Source: Spirochaetaceae bacterium
GTDB lineage: Bacteria; Spirochaetota; Spirochaetia; JABEVK01
Direction of reading: 5' to 3'
Assembly (NCBI GenBank): GCA_023265735.1
Contig: JAHFSN010000090.1
Location: 1-7,375 of the forward strand
DNA length: 7,375 nucleotides
Each line of letters opens with the position of its first letter. The first letter of the stretch is position 1. The position numbers and the translations under genes were made by a program. The notes beneath the pieces were generated by a model, which did not search any database, was not told where the DNA came from, and was given only the letters and a program-made list of their open reading frames with translations. Shown here in pieces: positions 1 through 6,400 of the stretch.

Positions 1-1320
1 GAAAAGGGCGGCGACGTCGTCACCCTCGATGGCCCGACCCTCGACGCCCTGGGTCTTCGGCTCAGCCAGTACACCGCCTTCGGAGTCCTCAACGGGGGGA
101 TGGCCACCAGTTACGTCGACTCGAAGAAGAATCAAGCCCTCGGTGCGGGCTTGTACAGCATCTTCAAAGCCGACTTGGAACGCATGGCCGAAATGACGGC
201 CCGGGTTCCCAAGGGAGTGACCCCCGCGTTTGTTCAGGAGGATGGCACCCCCGGGCCCAGCTACCTCGAACTGAAGATCAGAACCCTCGCCCTGATGAAC
301 CTCGCCGCCAAGAAGTCGGGCTGTCCGGGACCCGGACTTCAACTCTTCCAGATGACGAGCCAAAATACCGACGCGGCGTTGAAAGAAGCCCTCTCCCGCT
401 ATTCCGCGTCCCCGGCCCTCGGCGATCTGACCCCCCATACCCCCCGCCCCTGGACCCAGACCCCCACGGCCATCCAGGAGCTCGTGGGGACCTTCACTCC
501 CGCCAAGGAAGGGGCGGCCCGCAAATTCTTCCTCGTGAAAAGGGACGGCCGCGAGGTTCCCTACGCTCTTCCCGGAGGCCACGGCCAGAACTTCCGCGTT
601 CTTCGCCGCATCTACCTGGATCTCAAGGCTGCCGGTTACCGGTTTGTCTATCTGGGAAACGTCGACAACCTGGGCTATCTGCCGAGCTTCCGCGGACTGG
701 CCCTGCTGGCCCTTTCCGGGGCTCCGGCGGCCTTTGACTTCGCCTTCAAGACCCCCGTCGATGTCAAGGGCGGAGTCCTCTATCGAGACCCCCTGGGCCG
801 CCTCAACTGCGCCGACATCGGCGTGGCCATCGGCGCCGACCAGGTTGCCGCCGCCGAGAAATCCGGGGTCCCCATCCTCTTTAACTGCGCCACCGGGCTC
901 TTCGACCTGCATCAGCTGGTCGACCAGCTTGACAGGATTGCCGACCAGCTCCCCGTACGGCTCAGCGAACAGGATAAGGACGTAGGCCGGTACGCCCAGG
1001 CCGAGCAGGTGACCTGGGAGGTGATCGGCCTGCTCGACAAACCCCTCATCTTCGGCATCGAAAAGACGCGCAGGTTCCTGGCGGCGAAGGTTCTCCTGGA
1101 GTGCCTGCTGACCAGCGGCCTCCATTGGGACGATCCGCGGTTCGATCAGGCCGAGTTGGCCCCGTTTCGGGCCCTATCGGCGGGTCTGCAGGCGGGCCTG
1201 ACCACCCTCCTAGAGGGACCCTTTGGCTACCGCAAGGAAGGGCTGCACTGGGTGCCCCTCAAGGAAGAAGAATTCCTCCGCAGGCTTTCGGCGAGCGGGT
1301 TCGATTTCCTGTCCGTCTAG
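1..1320 (+). CDS. UTP--glucose-1-phosphate uridylyltransferase family (UDPGP) protein, 5'-partial
   Basis: This gene is open in frame 1 from the first base, so its start lies upstream; 439 residues are visible, ending at a TAG. The ATG at 100 is not the start, because it falls inside the nucleotide-binding motif LNGGMATSYVDSKK (visible residues ~31-44), the UDPGP counterpart of LNGG-x-GT. Further family marks are PGGHGQNF (~184-191), the position of the usual P-x-GHGD, then GNVDNLGYLPSF (~219-230), matching the N-x-DN nucleotide/metal site, and KGGVLYR followed by FNCATGLFDL. Known family members make UDP-sugars from UTP and a sugar-1-phosphate in the cytoplasm, feeding polysaccharide and envelope synthesis. 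The exact sugar (glucose, N-acetylglucosamine or another) cannot be read from the sequence. One oddity is Ala where the canonical loop has Gly (GMAT instead of GLGT). It converges on the next gene, with only 5 bp between the stop codons. Confidence 0.85.
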   Translation, partial: EKGGDVVTLDGPTLDALGLRLSQYTAFGVLNGGMATSYVDSKKNQALGAGLYSIFKADLERMAEMTARVPKGVTPAFVQEDGTPGPSYLELKIRTLALMNLAAKKSGCPGPGLQLFQMTSQNTDAALKEALSRYSASPALGDLTPHTPRPWTQTPTAIQELVGTFTPAKEGAARKFFLVKRDGREVPYALPGGHGQNFRVLRRIYLDLKAAGYRFVYLGNVDNLGYLPSFRGLALLALSGAPAAFDFAFKTPVDVKGGVLYRDPLGRLNCADIGVAIGADQVAAAEKSGVPILFNCATGLFDLHQLVDQLDRIADQLPVRLSEQDKDVGRYAQAEQVTWEVIGLLDKPLIFGIEKTRRFLAAKVLLECLLTSGLHWDDPRFDQAELAPFRALSAGLQAGLTTLLEGPFGYRKEGLHWVPLKEEEFLRRLSASGFDFLSV

Positions 1321-1325
1321 CCGCC

Positions 1326-2798
1326 CTACTCCAGCTTGTCCTCCGTGTCGAAAATGACCTTTCCGATGGACAATTTTGAGAGATCGGTCGACTTCCGGAC
1401 AAATTCCAGGTCGGACTTCTCCCGTTCGAGGTCGGGGATCGAGTAGACGTAGGGTCCAGTTCCGGAGACGTCGATGGCCCTCTCTCCGGCCGTTTCCCGC
1501 AAGAGCTGCTCCTTCAGAGCCTCCCGTTGGGGTCCGGGCTTTCCGGGGGCGTCGAGTTCGGAAGCGGGTACCACCTGTTCGAGGTGGACTTCAGCAGGGT
1601 TCTTCAGGACCAATCGGACGACCTTGCGACGGAAATTTTTGAGCTTGATCAACAGGTTCCGGCGGTTTTCTCGAAGACGCCGAACCAGGGGAATCCCGAA
1701 AAAGAACCCCGAATACAACGCCGGAATCCAGCCGAGCACGGTGAGCAGCCAACCGTTGGCGGCGTTCAGATCCAGATGCCCCAGGGCCGACACCAAGGCA
1801 AGGGAAACCAGATAGATGAGGCTCAGGTTGTCACCCGAGGCCTGAACGGCCTGGACCCCTTGGAGACCAAATGAGAGGAAGTAGAGACCAAAGACGACGT
1901 TGAAGCCGTTCAGGAAGATGATCCAGCCGTTGGTCCTCGAAGGGTTGCGGGTGAAGGGGATGAGTTCCTGGTCGGCCAAAACGTAGGGCCGCGGGGCCTG
2001 CCCGGAGGTGAGAAGCAGTCCGGGGAAAAAGAAGTTGAGGGTCCCCGCCTCGCTGACCCGGGGCTCCCCGTCAAACTCCAGCATCAGCCGGCTCACCAGG
2101 GCGTCGGCCTCCTCGCGGCTGCGGCCCGTGAGGGCCATGAGCTCTTCGAGGCTGATTACCCCCCGGTTTTCCCGGATAAAACTGACAAAGGCCTTCCGTT
2201 CCATCCTCTCACGTACGTCGGCGTTGTCCTCAACCCCAAAGACGAACTCGAACACGGCCCTGTGGAAGGGCTTGCGCCGTTTTGCCTGCCGTTCCAGAGG
2301 ATCTCCCGAATACAGCCAAAGGATGGTGAACCATTCCAGAACCCGGCTGACCAGAAAGAATCCCATCACGCCCCCGCCCGAGTCACGGTCGTCGTCCCTC
2401 CTGCTGAAACTGAGGGCGATGGAAACCGCGATCGATACGAGAAGAATCAAGAGGAACAGGGCGAAGTAGCCCACGAGCATGACGAGGATCCAGGCCTTGA
2501 AGAGGACGGCCAGGGCCTTGGCTCCCCCGTGGAGAAGCTTTTTCCACCAGCTGCGCTGGGGTATCGCGAATCCCTTGGGGAAACGGTACAGGACCTCGCC
2601 CGATTCGGTCACGGCCATCTGGCCCCGACAGTCGGCCACCAGCGCGGGAAAAACGCTTTCCACCTGATATTTCGGCAACCCTGACAGCCCGATCACGTCG
2701 GCGATGGTTCCCTGGTTTCCGTGGCGGCGAAGGGCTCCGGTCATCTGCGAGCGGACCTTTTCAAAGTCAAAGTCATAGACTTTCTTCGTCGTGTTCAT
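1326..2798 (-). CDS. Polytopic membrane protein with two winged-helix-like modules, function unknown
   Basis: This 490-aa protein has the following order: a soluble N-terminal module (~11-77); a strongly hydrophobic stretch (~95-131); a second membrane segment (~143-163); a second soluble module (~199-263); three more membrane segments (~291-312, 325-341, 349-370); and a basic, then charged, C-terminal tail (~372-490). The two soluble modules resemble each other: helix, a G-x-I start, a helix-turn-helix-like stretch, then an acidic residue pattern before a beta-hairpin that ends in FPKGF or FPGLL. This suggests an internally duplicated winged-helix fold, which could bind nucleic acid or protein. 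From memory, the pattern of a module ending in YRFPK followed later by FEFVFG and FDG-x-P recalls an uncharacterised family of cyanobacteria and chloroplasts; I could not check this. ATG 2798 is the first start in the frame but has no Shine-Dalgarno-like sequence. I cannot assign a function. Confidence 0.8.
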   Translation of the reverse strand: MNTTKKVYDFDFEKVRSQMTGALRRHGNQGTIADVIGLSGLPKYQVESVFPALVADCRGQMAVTESGEVLYRFPKGFAIPQRSWWKKLLHGGAKALAVLFKAWILVMLVGYFALFLLILLVSIAVSIALSFSRRDDDRDSGGGVMGFFLVSRVLEWFTILWLYSGDPLERQAKRRKPFHRAVFEFVFGVEDNADVRERMERKAFVSFIRENRGVISLEELMALTGRSREEADALVSRLMLEFDGEPRVSEAGTLNFFFPGLLLTSGQAPRPYVLADQELIPFTRNPSRTNGWIIFLNGFNVVFGLYFLSFGLQGVQAVQASGDNLSLIYLVSLALVSALGHLDLNAANGWLLTVLGWIPALYSGFFFGIPLVRRLRENRRNLLIKLKNFRRKVVRLVLKNPAEVHLEQVVPASELDAPGKPGPQREALKEQLLRETAGERAIDVSGTGPYVYSIPDLEREKSDLEFVRKSTDLSKLSIGKVIFDTEDKLE

Positions 2799-2843
2799 GG
2801 TGACAAAGTACCGTGTTTGCCGGGATTTGAATAGCGCCGGCAG

Positions 2844-2873
2844 TTGACAGAAACTGGGGCTTTCTGCTAGGTT
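2844..2873 (+). promoter_or_regulatory. Sigma70-type promoter of tRNA-Gly
   Basis: A perfect -35 hexamer TTGACA (2844-2849) is followed after 18 bp by TAGGTT (2868-2873). The latter is preceded by TG one base upstream (TGC-TAGGTT), which makes an extended -10. Transcription would start about 2880, a few bases before the tRNA 5' end at 2884. The -10 itself matches the consensus only moderately. Confidence 0.6.
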
Positions 2874-2883
2874 TCTCTCGCCT

Positions 2884-2955
2884 GCGCCTGTCGTATAACG
2901 GCTATTACCTCAGCCTTCCAAGCTGAAGACGTCGGTTCGACTCCGATCAGGCGCT
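2884..2955 (+). tRNA. tRNA-Gly (anticodon TCC)
   Basis: The whole cloverleaf can be folded by eye. The acceptor stem GCGCCTG (2884-2890) pairs with CAGGCGC (2948-2954), with discriminator U at 2955. The anticodon stem TCAGC/GCTGA (2910-2914, 2922-2926) encloses the loop CTTCCAA, placing anticodon TCC at 2917-2919. The T arm is GTCGG-TTCGACT-CCGAT (2931-2947), with one G-U pair. The D arm is short, GTA/TAC. It therefore reads GGA and GGG glycine codons. The CCA end is not encoded (TCTC follows), so it must be added by a CCA-adding enzyme. It is a stand-alone unit with its own promoter and terminator. No copy of its 3' end was seen elsewhere in the window, so there is no sign of an integrated element here. 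Confidence 0.95.
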
Positions 2956-2963
2956 CTCGTTTT

Positions 2964-2989
2964 ACCCCTCGAAAGAGGGGTTTTTATTT
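2964..2989 (+). terminator. Rho-independent terminator after tRNA-Gly
   Basis: The stem ACCCCTC/GAGGGGT (2964-2970, 2975-2981) closes a GAAA tetraloop and runs directly into a T-rich tract (TTTTTATTT, 2981-2989). It ends the tRNA transcript. On the opposite strand the hairpin is not followed by a T run, so it is unlikely to stop transcription from the convergent 133-aa gene. Confidence 0.9.
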
Positions 2990-3009
2990 GTCCAAAGCAT
3001 CCGCCACTC

Positions 3010-3411
3010 TCACCCCCGGGCCCGCGGGAAGGAGATCGGGATGCCCGCGGCGAATGGTTCCTTTTCTGAGGGTAAAAGTCTCGCCGCCCGCCAAATCAAT
3101 CCCCAGGTCTGGTTGACAATGCCCTTGGCGTTCTCAATCCACGTGTCGATCAGAGTCCTGGGGCCGTCTTCGGCCAGCACGGCTTCCGGGAGGGTCCCGG
3201 TCCCGAGTTGAAAGGACACCGTGCTTCTGCGTGCCCTCAATACCGCCGCCGAAGCTCTGGCAAAGGCCCCTCGGGCGGCCTGCAGACCTTCCTCTTCCTG
3301 AAGACCCGCGCCCTCCAGCTCGGCCAGGAGTCGGACGTCCATCCGAGCCAATTCCGAGTGCAGGTCGTCAAGAATGTGAATCAGGTTCTCGAGTTTCCTT
3401 TGGACCGTCAT
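3010..3411 (-). CDS. Small helical protein of unknown function (133 aa)
   Basis: The start at ATG 3411 is well supported: GAGGTG at 3416-3421 lies just upstream with good spacing. The N-terminal ~70 residues look like one or two long amphipathic, probably coiled-coil helices, rich in Leu, Glu, Ala and Arg (for example the stretch LENLIHILDDLHSELARMDV). The middle is more mixed, and a Trp-containing segment (TWIENA, NQTWGLIWRAARLL) follows. The C-terminus is a short Pro/Arg tail. There is no signal peptide, clear membrane segment or recognisable catalytic motif. Codon use is similar to its neighbours, which argues for a real gene. It is convergent with tRNA-Gly. A short hydrophobic ORF ends 12 bp upstream and might be co-transcribed. 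I do not recognise the family. Confidence 0.65.
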   Translation of the reverse strand: MTVQRKLENLIHILDDLHSELARMDVRLLAELEGAGLQEEEGLQAARGAFARASAAVLRARRSTVSFQLGTGTLPEAVLAEDGPRTLIDTWIENAKGIVNQTWGLIWRAARLLPSEKEPFAAGIPISFPRARG

Positions 3412-3423
3412 GTTACACCTCGG

Positions 3424-3510
3424 TTATCGCCAGGCCGGCGGTGGAAGCTGCGGAAATGAACTTGCAGCGAACCGGTAGATTGTAATCAGCATAAACAGAA
3501 TGGTAATCAT
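3424..3510 (-). CDS. Possible small hydrophobic ORF upstream of the 133-aa gene (28 aa from ATG)
   Basis: From ATG 3510 the frame encodes 28 residues. The first ~16 (MITILFMLITIYRFAA) form a plausible single membrane segment, followed by a proline-rich tail. It ends with TAA 12 bp before the ATG of the 133-aa gene, so the ribosome-binding site of that gene begins right after this stop. The frame stays open far upstream (to a TGA near 3690) and reads sensibly (RIVSHHDVYRFVS) before the ATG, which hints at a longer original protein. A better start lies upstream in a different frame: AAGGAG (3572-3577), 6 bp, then ATG 3565, reading MGLETPDRLSS and stopping at 3530. A single-base shift would join the two into about 46 residues. 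Too short for certainty; it could be chance or a decayed gene. Confidence 0.3.
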   Translation of the reverse strand: MITILFMLITIYRFAASSFPQLPPPAWR

Positions 3511-3552
3511 ACTGACAAACCTATAGACATCATGATGAGAGACGATCCGGAG

Positions 3553-3589
3553 TTTCAAGGCCCATTGAGGACTCCTTGAGAGTTTTTTT
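3553..3589 (+). terminator. Terminator-like hairpin in the exporter leader
   Basis: TTTCAAGG (3553-3560) pairs with CCTTGAGA (3574-3581) as an 8-bp stem with one G-U pair and a 13-base loop, followed by G and seven T (3582-3589). That is the form of an intrinsic terminator on the plus strand, though weaker in GC than the one after the tRNA. No plus-strand gene ends here. It would therefore stop an unannotated short transcript, attenuate the exporter message, or be coincidental. An overlapping alternative fold pairs TGAG-A-GTTTT with AAAACCTCA (3577-3602). Confidence 0.4.
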
Positions 3590-3760
3590 GGGGAAAACCT
3601 CAGTTTCTCGGGGGAGCATTCCCGTCGTGGGAGGGGAGCAGGCGATCGCCCGCAAGCCAGAGGCCGCTTCCCGTCTTGCCGAAAGGCAAAAGTTCACCCA
3701 CCATACAGAGGCTTAGGAGCATAAACTCACCGGGCGGGGCCAGGCCTCGACGGCCAGGAC

Positions 3761-3766
3761 AGGAGG
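3761..3766 (+). promoter_or_regulatory. Ribosome-binding site of the RND exporter
   Basis: A full AGGAGG, continued by further G residues, lies 6 bases before ATG 3773. It fixes the start of the exporter and predicts efficient initiation. Confidence 0.85.
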
Positions 3767-3772
3767 GGGGCA

Positions 3773-6391
3773 ATGGAAAGGTTCTTGCGATGGTCGACCG
3801 GCTGCTACCGTTATCCTTGGGTCGTCCTGATGATCAGCGCTGGGGTGACGATGTTCCTTGCCGCCGGTATTCCCGGGGTCAAGTTCGACAACGACCTGAG
3901 GTCGATGATCCCCTCCGACGACCACGAACTCATGATCAGCGACTACTATGAGGACGAGGATCTGTTTGGACGCAGTGCGGCGGACTTCATCGGCGTCGAG
4001 AGTCCTGATGCCTTTTCCGTCAGCAGCCTGAGCTACCTTCGTGTTCTTAAGGAGCAGATTGATAGGGTCAACGAGAGCCTCCCCGTCCAGAGCGTGGCGG
4101 CACTGCTTCGTGTATCCCCGGAAGACGCCGTCGTCCTCATTGGTCAGCTCAGAAGCCTGGGGATCAACCAGACCTCCCTGGCGGAGTTCCTGCCTGTTGC
4201 CCGGGAGGCGGCCCGGGCCCAGAGGGAGTGGGGCTGGCAGCCGGGGACCGCTGAACGGCTGGCCAAGGCCGTCTCCCGGGTCGACCCTGGCCGTCTCTTC
4301 CGGGTGAGCGAGCCGCCCATCCGAAGCGTCCAGTCCCTCCTCGACGCCGATTATGTGGTCAACCGCGAAGACGCTTTGGTCACGGAGAAGATTCTCCCCG
4401 GCAATCGGGCCATCACACCGGAAACGGCACGGGAAGTGAAGTCCCGGGCCGAAAGCTGGAGCTTGTATCAGGACACCTTGTATTCCCGCGACGGCACCTT
4501 GGCCAACGTCGTGGTCAATGTGGCCAACGGCGACATGGCGGTCATTTCCAGCGTCGCAACGGCTCTCAAGACCATACTGGCCGACCACCCTTCCCCAGGG
4601 ATTCGGACTTACCTGGATGGCGAGGGCGTCATCAGCCGCGAGATGGGTGTAACCATGCTCTCGGATCTGACCATCCTCATGCCCCTGGTGGTCGTCACCG
4701 TGGGAGTGATCCTCTTTCTCTGCTTCCGGAAATGGCAAGGCCTGGTCTACCCCATGGTCGTCGTCGCCGTGAGCGTCGTATGCGCTGTCGGAGCCATGGG
4801 GTGGCTGGGGGTCCCCTTCAACATCGCGTCCGTGGCCATGCCTCCTCTCCTGGTCGCGATTGCCAGCGCCTACGGCATCCACCAGATGAACCACTACTTT
4901 CTCGACCCGGACCATGACAAGCTGACCATCCTCGCCCACAACATCGGCGTCGTCGGTCTGGCCATCCTTCTCTCGGGTGTCACCGTCATGGTGGGCTTCG
5001 GAGCTCTTGCCGCCGAGCGGTTCGTCCCCATCCGGAACTTCGGGCTCTTTACCGCCTTCGGTGACCTTGTTGCCATCGCCGTGGCGCTCTGGACCCTGCC
5101 TGCCTTGCTCTTGGTGGGTTCCCACACCAAGAACGTGACCACCCAGGAATCGGAATCGGGGCTGCTGGGCCGTTTCCTTCGGTCCTTGGTGGGTCTGAAT
5201 CAGCGCCATGCCAAGACGGTCGTGATTGCCGCGGCGGTGTTGTCGGCCGCATTTCTGCTCGGTTTCCTGGGAATCCGTTCCGAACTCAACAACATTTCGT
5301 TTTTCAAGACCTCCACGGAGATCCGGAAGGCGGACGACCTCCTCAACGAGAAGCTCGCCGGTACCCAGAGCCTCCAGGTGGTTCTGGACACCAACCTGAG
5401 CTCTCCCGTCATTGGCCCTTCGGGTCGCCTAGAATCGGCCCCGGACGGGGAGCCCGTCATGGCCGTGACCCCGGCCATTCTGCAGAAGATCGAAGCGTTC
5501 TCCCGAGACGTCCAGGCGAAGTTCCCCCGGGTCCGCAAGGTGATGTCCTTGAACGACGTCGTGAAGAAGATGAACCAGGAGATGAATGGCGGCAACCCCA
5601 GTTTCTTCGTGGTTCCCGGCGACCCCAACCTCATCGCCCAGTACCTGCTGATCTTTTCGGGCGACCTCCAGTCCGTTCTCACGGCGGGCCACGACAAGCT
5701 GCGTATCTCCCTGACGATGAAACGGATGGGGACCGAAGACGCCGAACAGATCGCCCGCTGGGTCCGGGCCTATTTTGACCCGGAGTTCTGCCGGGCCAAC
5801 CACGTGCGCGCCGAGGTTACCGGGGTGGCCCACCTCTACTACACGGCCAACGAGCTTCTCCTCGACGGCATGGTGAAAAGCATCGTCATCTGTGTGGTCC
5901 TGGTCTTCTTCATCCTCTTCGGTCTCCTGCGGAACTTCAAGATGTCCCTCATTGCCGTGAGCCCCATCTTGGCGACCCTCGTCATCAATTTCGGACTCCT
6001 CGGGTTCCTTCAGATCCCCCTGAATACCGCCACCGCCATGGTGTCGTCGATCGCCGTGGGCATCGGAGTCGACTATTCCATCCACTTCATCACGTGGTAC
6101 CGCAAACAGGTGCGCAGGAGCCGCGATGTGGCCGCGGCCCTGGAACACTCCATCCTCCACAAGGGTCGGGCCATCCTCTACAACATGCTCGTGATCTTTG
6201 GCGGGTTTGTCGTCCTCGTGGCGTCGAACTTCGTCCCCCTGGTTCAATTTGGACTACTGGTAGCTATCTGCATGGTGACCACCGCTGCGGGGGCCTTGAT
6301 CGTCGTGCCCGCGATTCTTCGGCTTCTCTCCAAGAGGGAGCGGGCCTACTTGTTCCTAGACCGCCCCGCCACGACGCGCATCGAGGAGTGA
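3773..6391 (+). CDS. RND superfamily (MMPL-type) exporter, 872 aa
   Basis: This is a classical duplicated RND permease with 12 predicted membrane helices. TM1 is at ~14-33, with a large extracytoplasmic loop to ~297. TM2-6 fall within ~298-449, with TM7 at ~481-501. A second extracytoplasmic domain extends to ~699, and TM8-12 lie within ~700-852. The second repeat carries VGIGVDYSIHF with Asp767, the position used for proton coupling in the family. The corresponding first-repeat motif reads ASAYGIHQMNHY, with Tyr367 in place of Asp. Related proteins in the inner membrane export lipids, sterol- or hopanoid-like molecules or other hydrophobic compounds using the proton gradient; the substrate here cannot be told. 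No membrane-fusion or outer-membrane partner lies next to it, as is common for the MMPL branch. It ends with TGA, 7 bp before the stop of the convergent thioesterase gene. Confidence 0.9.
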   Translation: MERFLRWSTGCYRYPWVVLMISAGVTMFLAAGIPGVKFDNDLRSMIPSDDHELMISDYYEDEDLFGRSAADFIGVESPDAFSVSSLSYLRVLKEQIDRVNESLPVQSVAALLRVSPEDAVVLIGQLRSLGINQTSLAEFLPVAREAARAQREWGWQPGTAERLAKAVSRVDPGRLFRVSEPPIRSVQSLLDADYVVNREDALVTEKILPGNRAITPETAREVKSRAESWSLYQDTLYSRDGTLANVVVNVANGDMAVISSVATALKTILADHPSPGIRTYLDGEGVISREMGVTMLSDLTILMPLVVVTVGVILFLCFRKWQGLVYPMVVVAVSVVCAVGAMGWLGVPFNIASVAMPPLLVAIASAYGIHQMNHYFLDPDHDKLTILAHNIGVVGLAILLSGVTVMVGFGALAAERFVPIRNFGLFTAFGDLVAIAVALWTLPALLLVGSHTKNVTTQESESGLLGRFLRSLVGLNQRHAKTVVIAAAVLSAAFLLGFLGIRSELNNISFFKTSTEIRKADDLLNEKLAGTQSLQVVLDTNLSSPVIGPSGRLESAPDGEPVMAVTPAILQKIEAFSRDVQAKFPRVRKVMSLNDVVKKMNQEMNGGNPSFFVVPGDPNLIAQYLLIFSGDLQSVLTAGHDKLRISLTMKRMGTEDAEQIARWVRAYFDPEFCRANHVRAEVTGVAHLYYTANELLLDGMVKSIVICVVLVFFILFGLLRNFKMSLIAVSPILATLVINFGLLGFLQIPLNTATAMVSSIAVGIGVDYSIHFITWYRKQVRRSRDVAAALEHSILHKGRAILYNMLVIFGGFVVLVASNFVPLVQFGLLVAICMVTTAAGALIVVPAILRLLSKRERAYLFLDRPATTRIEE

Positions 6392-6400
6392 AGGCGCGTC
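6373..6400. repeat. Inverted repeat across the convergent gene ends
   Basis: GACGCGC (6373-6379) and GCGCGTC (6394-6400) are perfect inverted 7-mers with a 14-base loop that contains the exporter's stop codon; the right arm enters the thioesterase stop codon. The stem is GC-rich and could slow polymerases from both sides, but neither side has a T tract, so calling it a terminator would be speculative. Confidence 0.3.

Larger units (their letters stand above)
3412..3772. other. Intergenic region between divergent genes (361 bp)
   Basis: This stretch separates the leftward 133-aa gene from the rightward RND exporter. It holds the ribosome-binding site of the 133-aa gene, the doubtful hydrophobic ORF on the minus strand, an AT-richer patch (~3475-3540) where promoters would be expected, and a terminator-like hairpin (3553-3589). 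It also has a 10-bp palindrome GGCGATCGCC (3641-3650), a small TTGCC-GAAA-GGCAA hairpin (3676-3689), and the exporter's ribosome-binding site. No sigma70 promoter for the exporter stood out convincingly. Confidence 0.6.

Noticed and set aside
100..102. ATG as the start of the UDPGP-family gene
   Set aside because: It lies inside the LNGGM nucleotide-binding motif and the frame is open back to base 1 with sensible sequence (YTAFGVLNGG), so the real start is upstream.
2008..2684. Plus-strand open frames opposite the 490-aa membrane protein
   Set aside because: They are Arg/Ser/Pro-rich shadows of the minus-strand gene, which has clear membrane segments and domain-like structure.
2884..2955. 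tRNA-Gly as an integration site of a mobile element
   Set aside because: No duplicated tRNA 3' end, integrase or change in gene content was seen on either side within the window.
3529..3558. Possible minus-strand promoter TTGAAA (3553-3558) - 18 bp - CATGAT (3529-3534) for the 133-aa gene
   Set aside because: It matches 9 of 12 consensus bases but overlaps the candidate small ORF and hairpin, and similar weak matches occur by chance. Not supported enough to annotate.
3641..3650. GGCGATCGCC palindrome, containing the cyanobacterial HIP1 octamer GCGATCGC
   Set aside because: Only one copy was seen in the window. HIP1 is meaningful only when highly repeated, so this is probably chance or a minor protein site.
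3676..3689. TTGCC-GAAA-GGCAA hairpin before the exporter
   Set aside because: It has a 5-bp stem without a T tract and no neighbouring conserved element, too small to call a regulatory structure.
3713..5209. 498-codon open frame on the minus strand, antisense to the exporter
   Set aside because: Its product is extremely rich in Gly, His, Asp and Gln with no hydrophobic core, the usual signature of the antisense frame of a GC-rich gene. The plus-strand frame encodes a clear RND exporter with a strong ribosome-binding site.
5429..6247. 272-codon open frame on the minus strand, antisense to the exporter
   Set aside because: It has the same low-complexity Asp/His/Gly/Glu composition as other antisense frames, and no domain.
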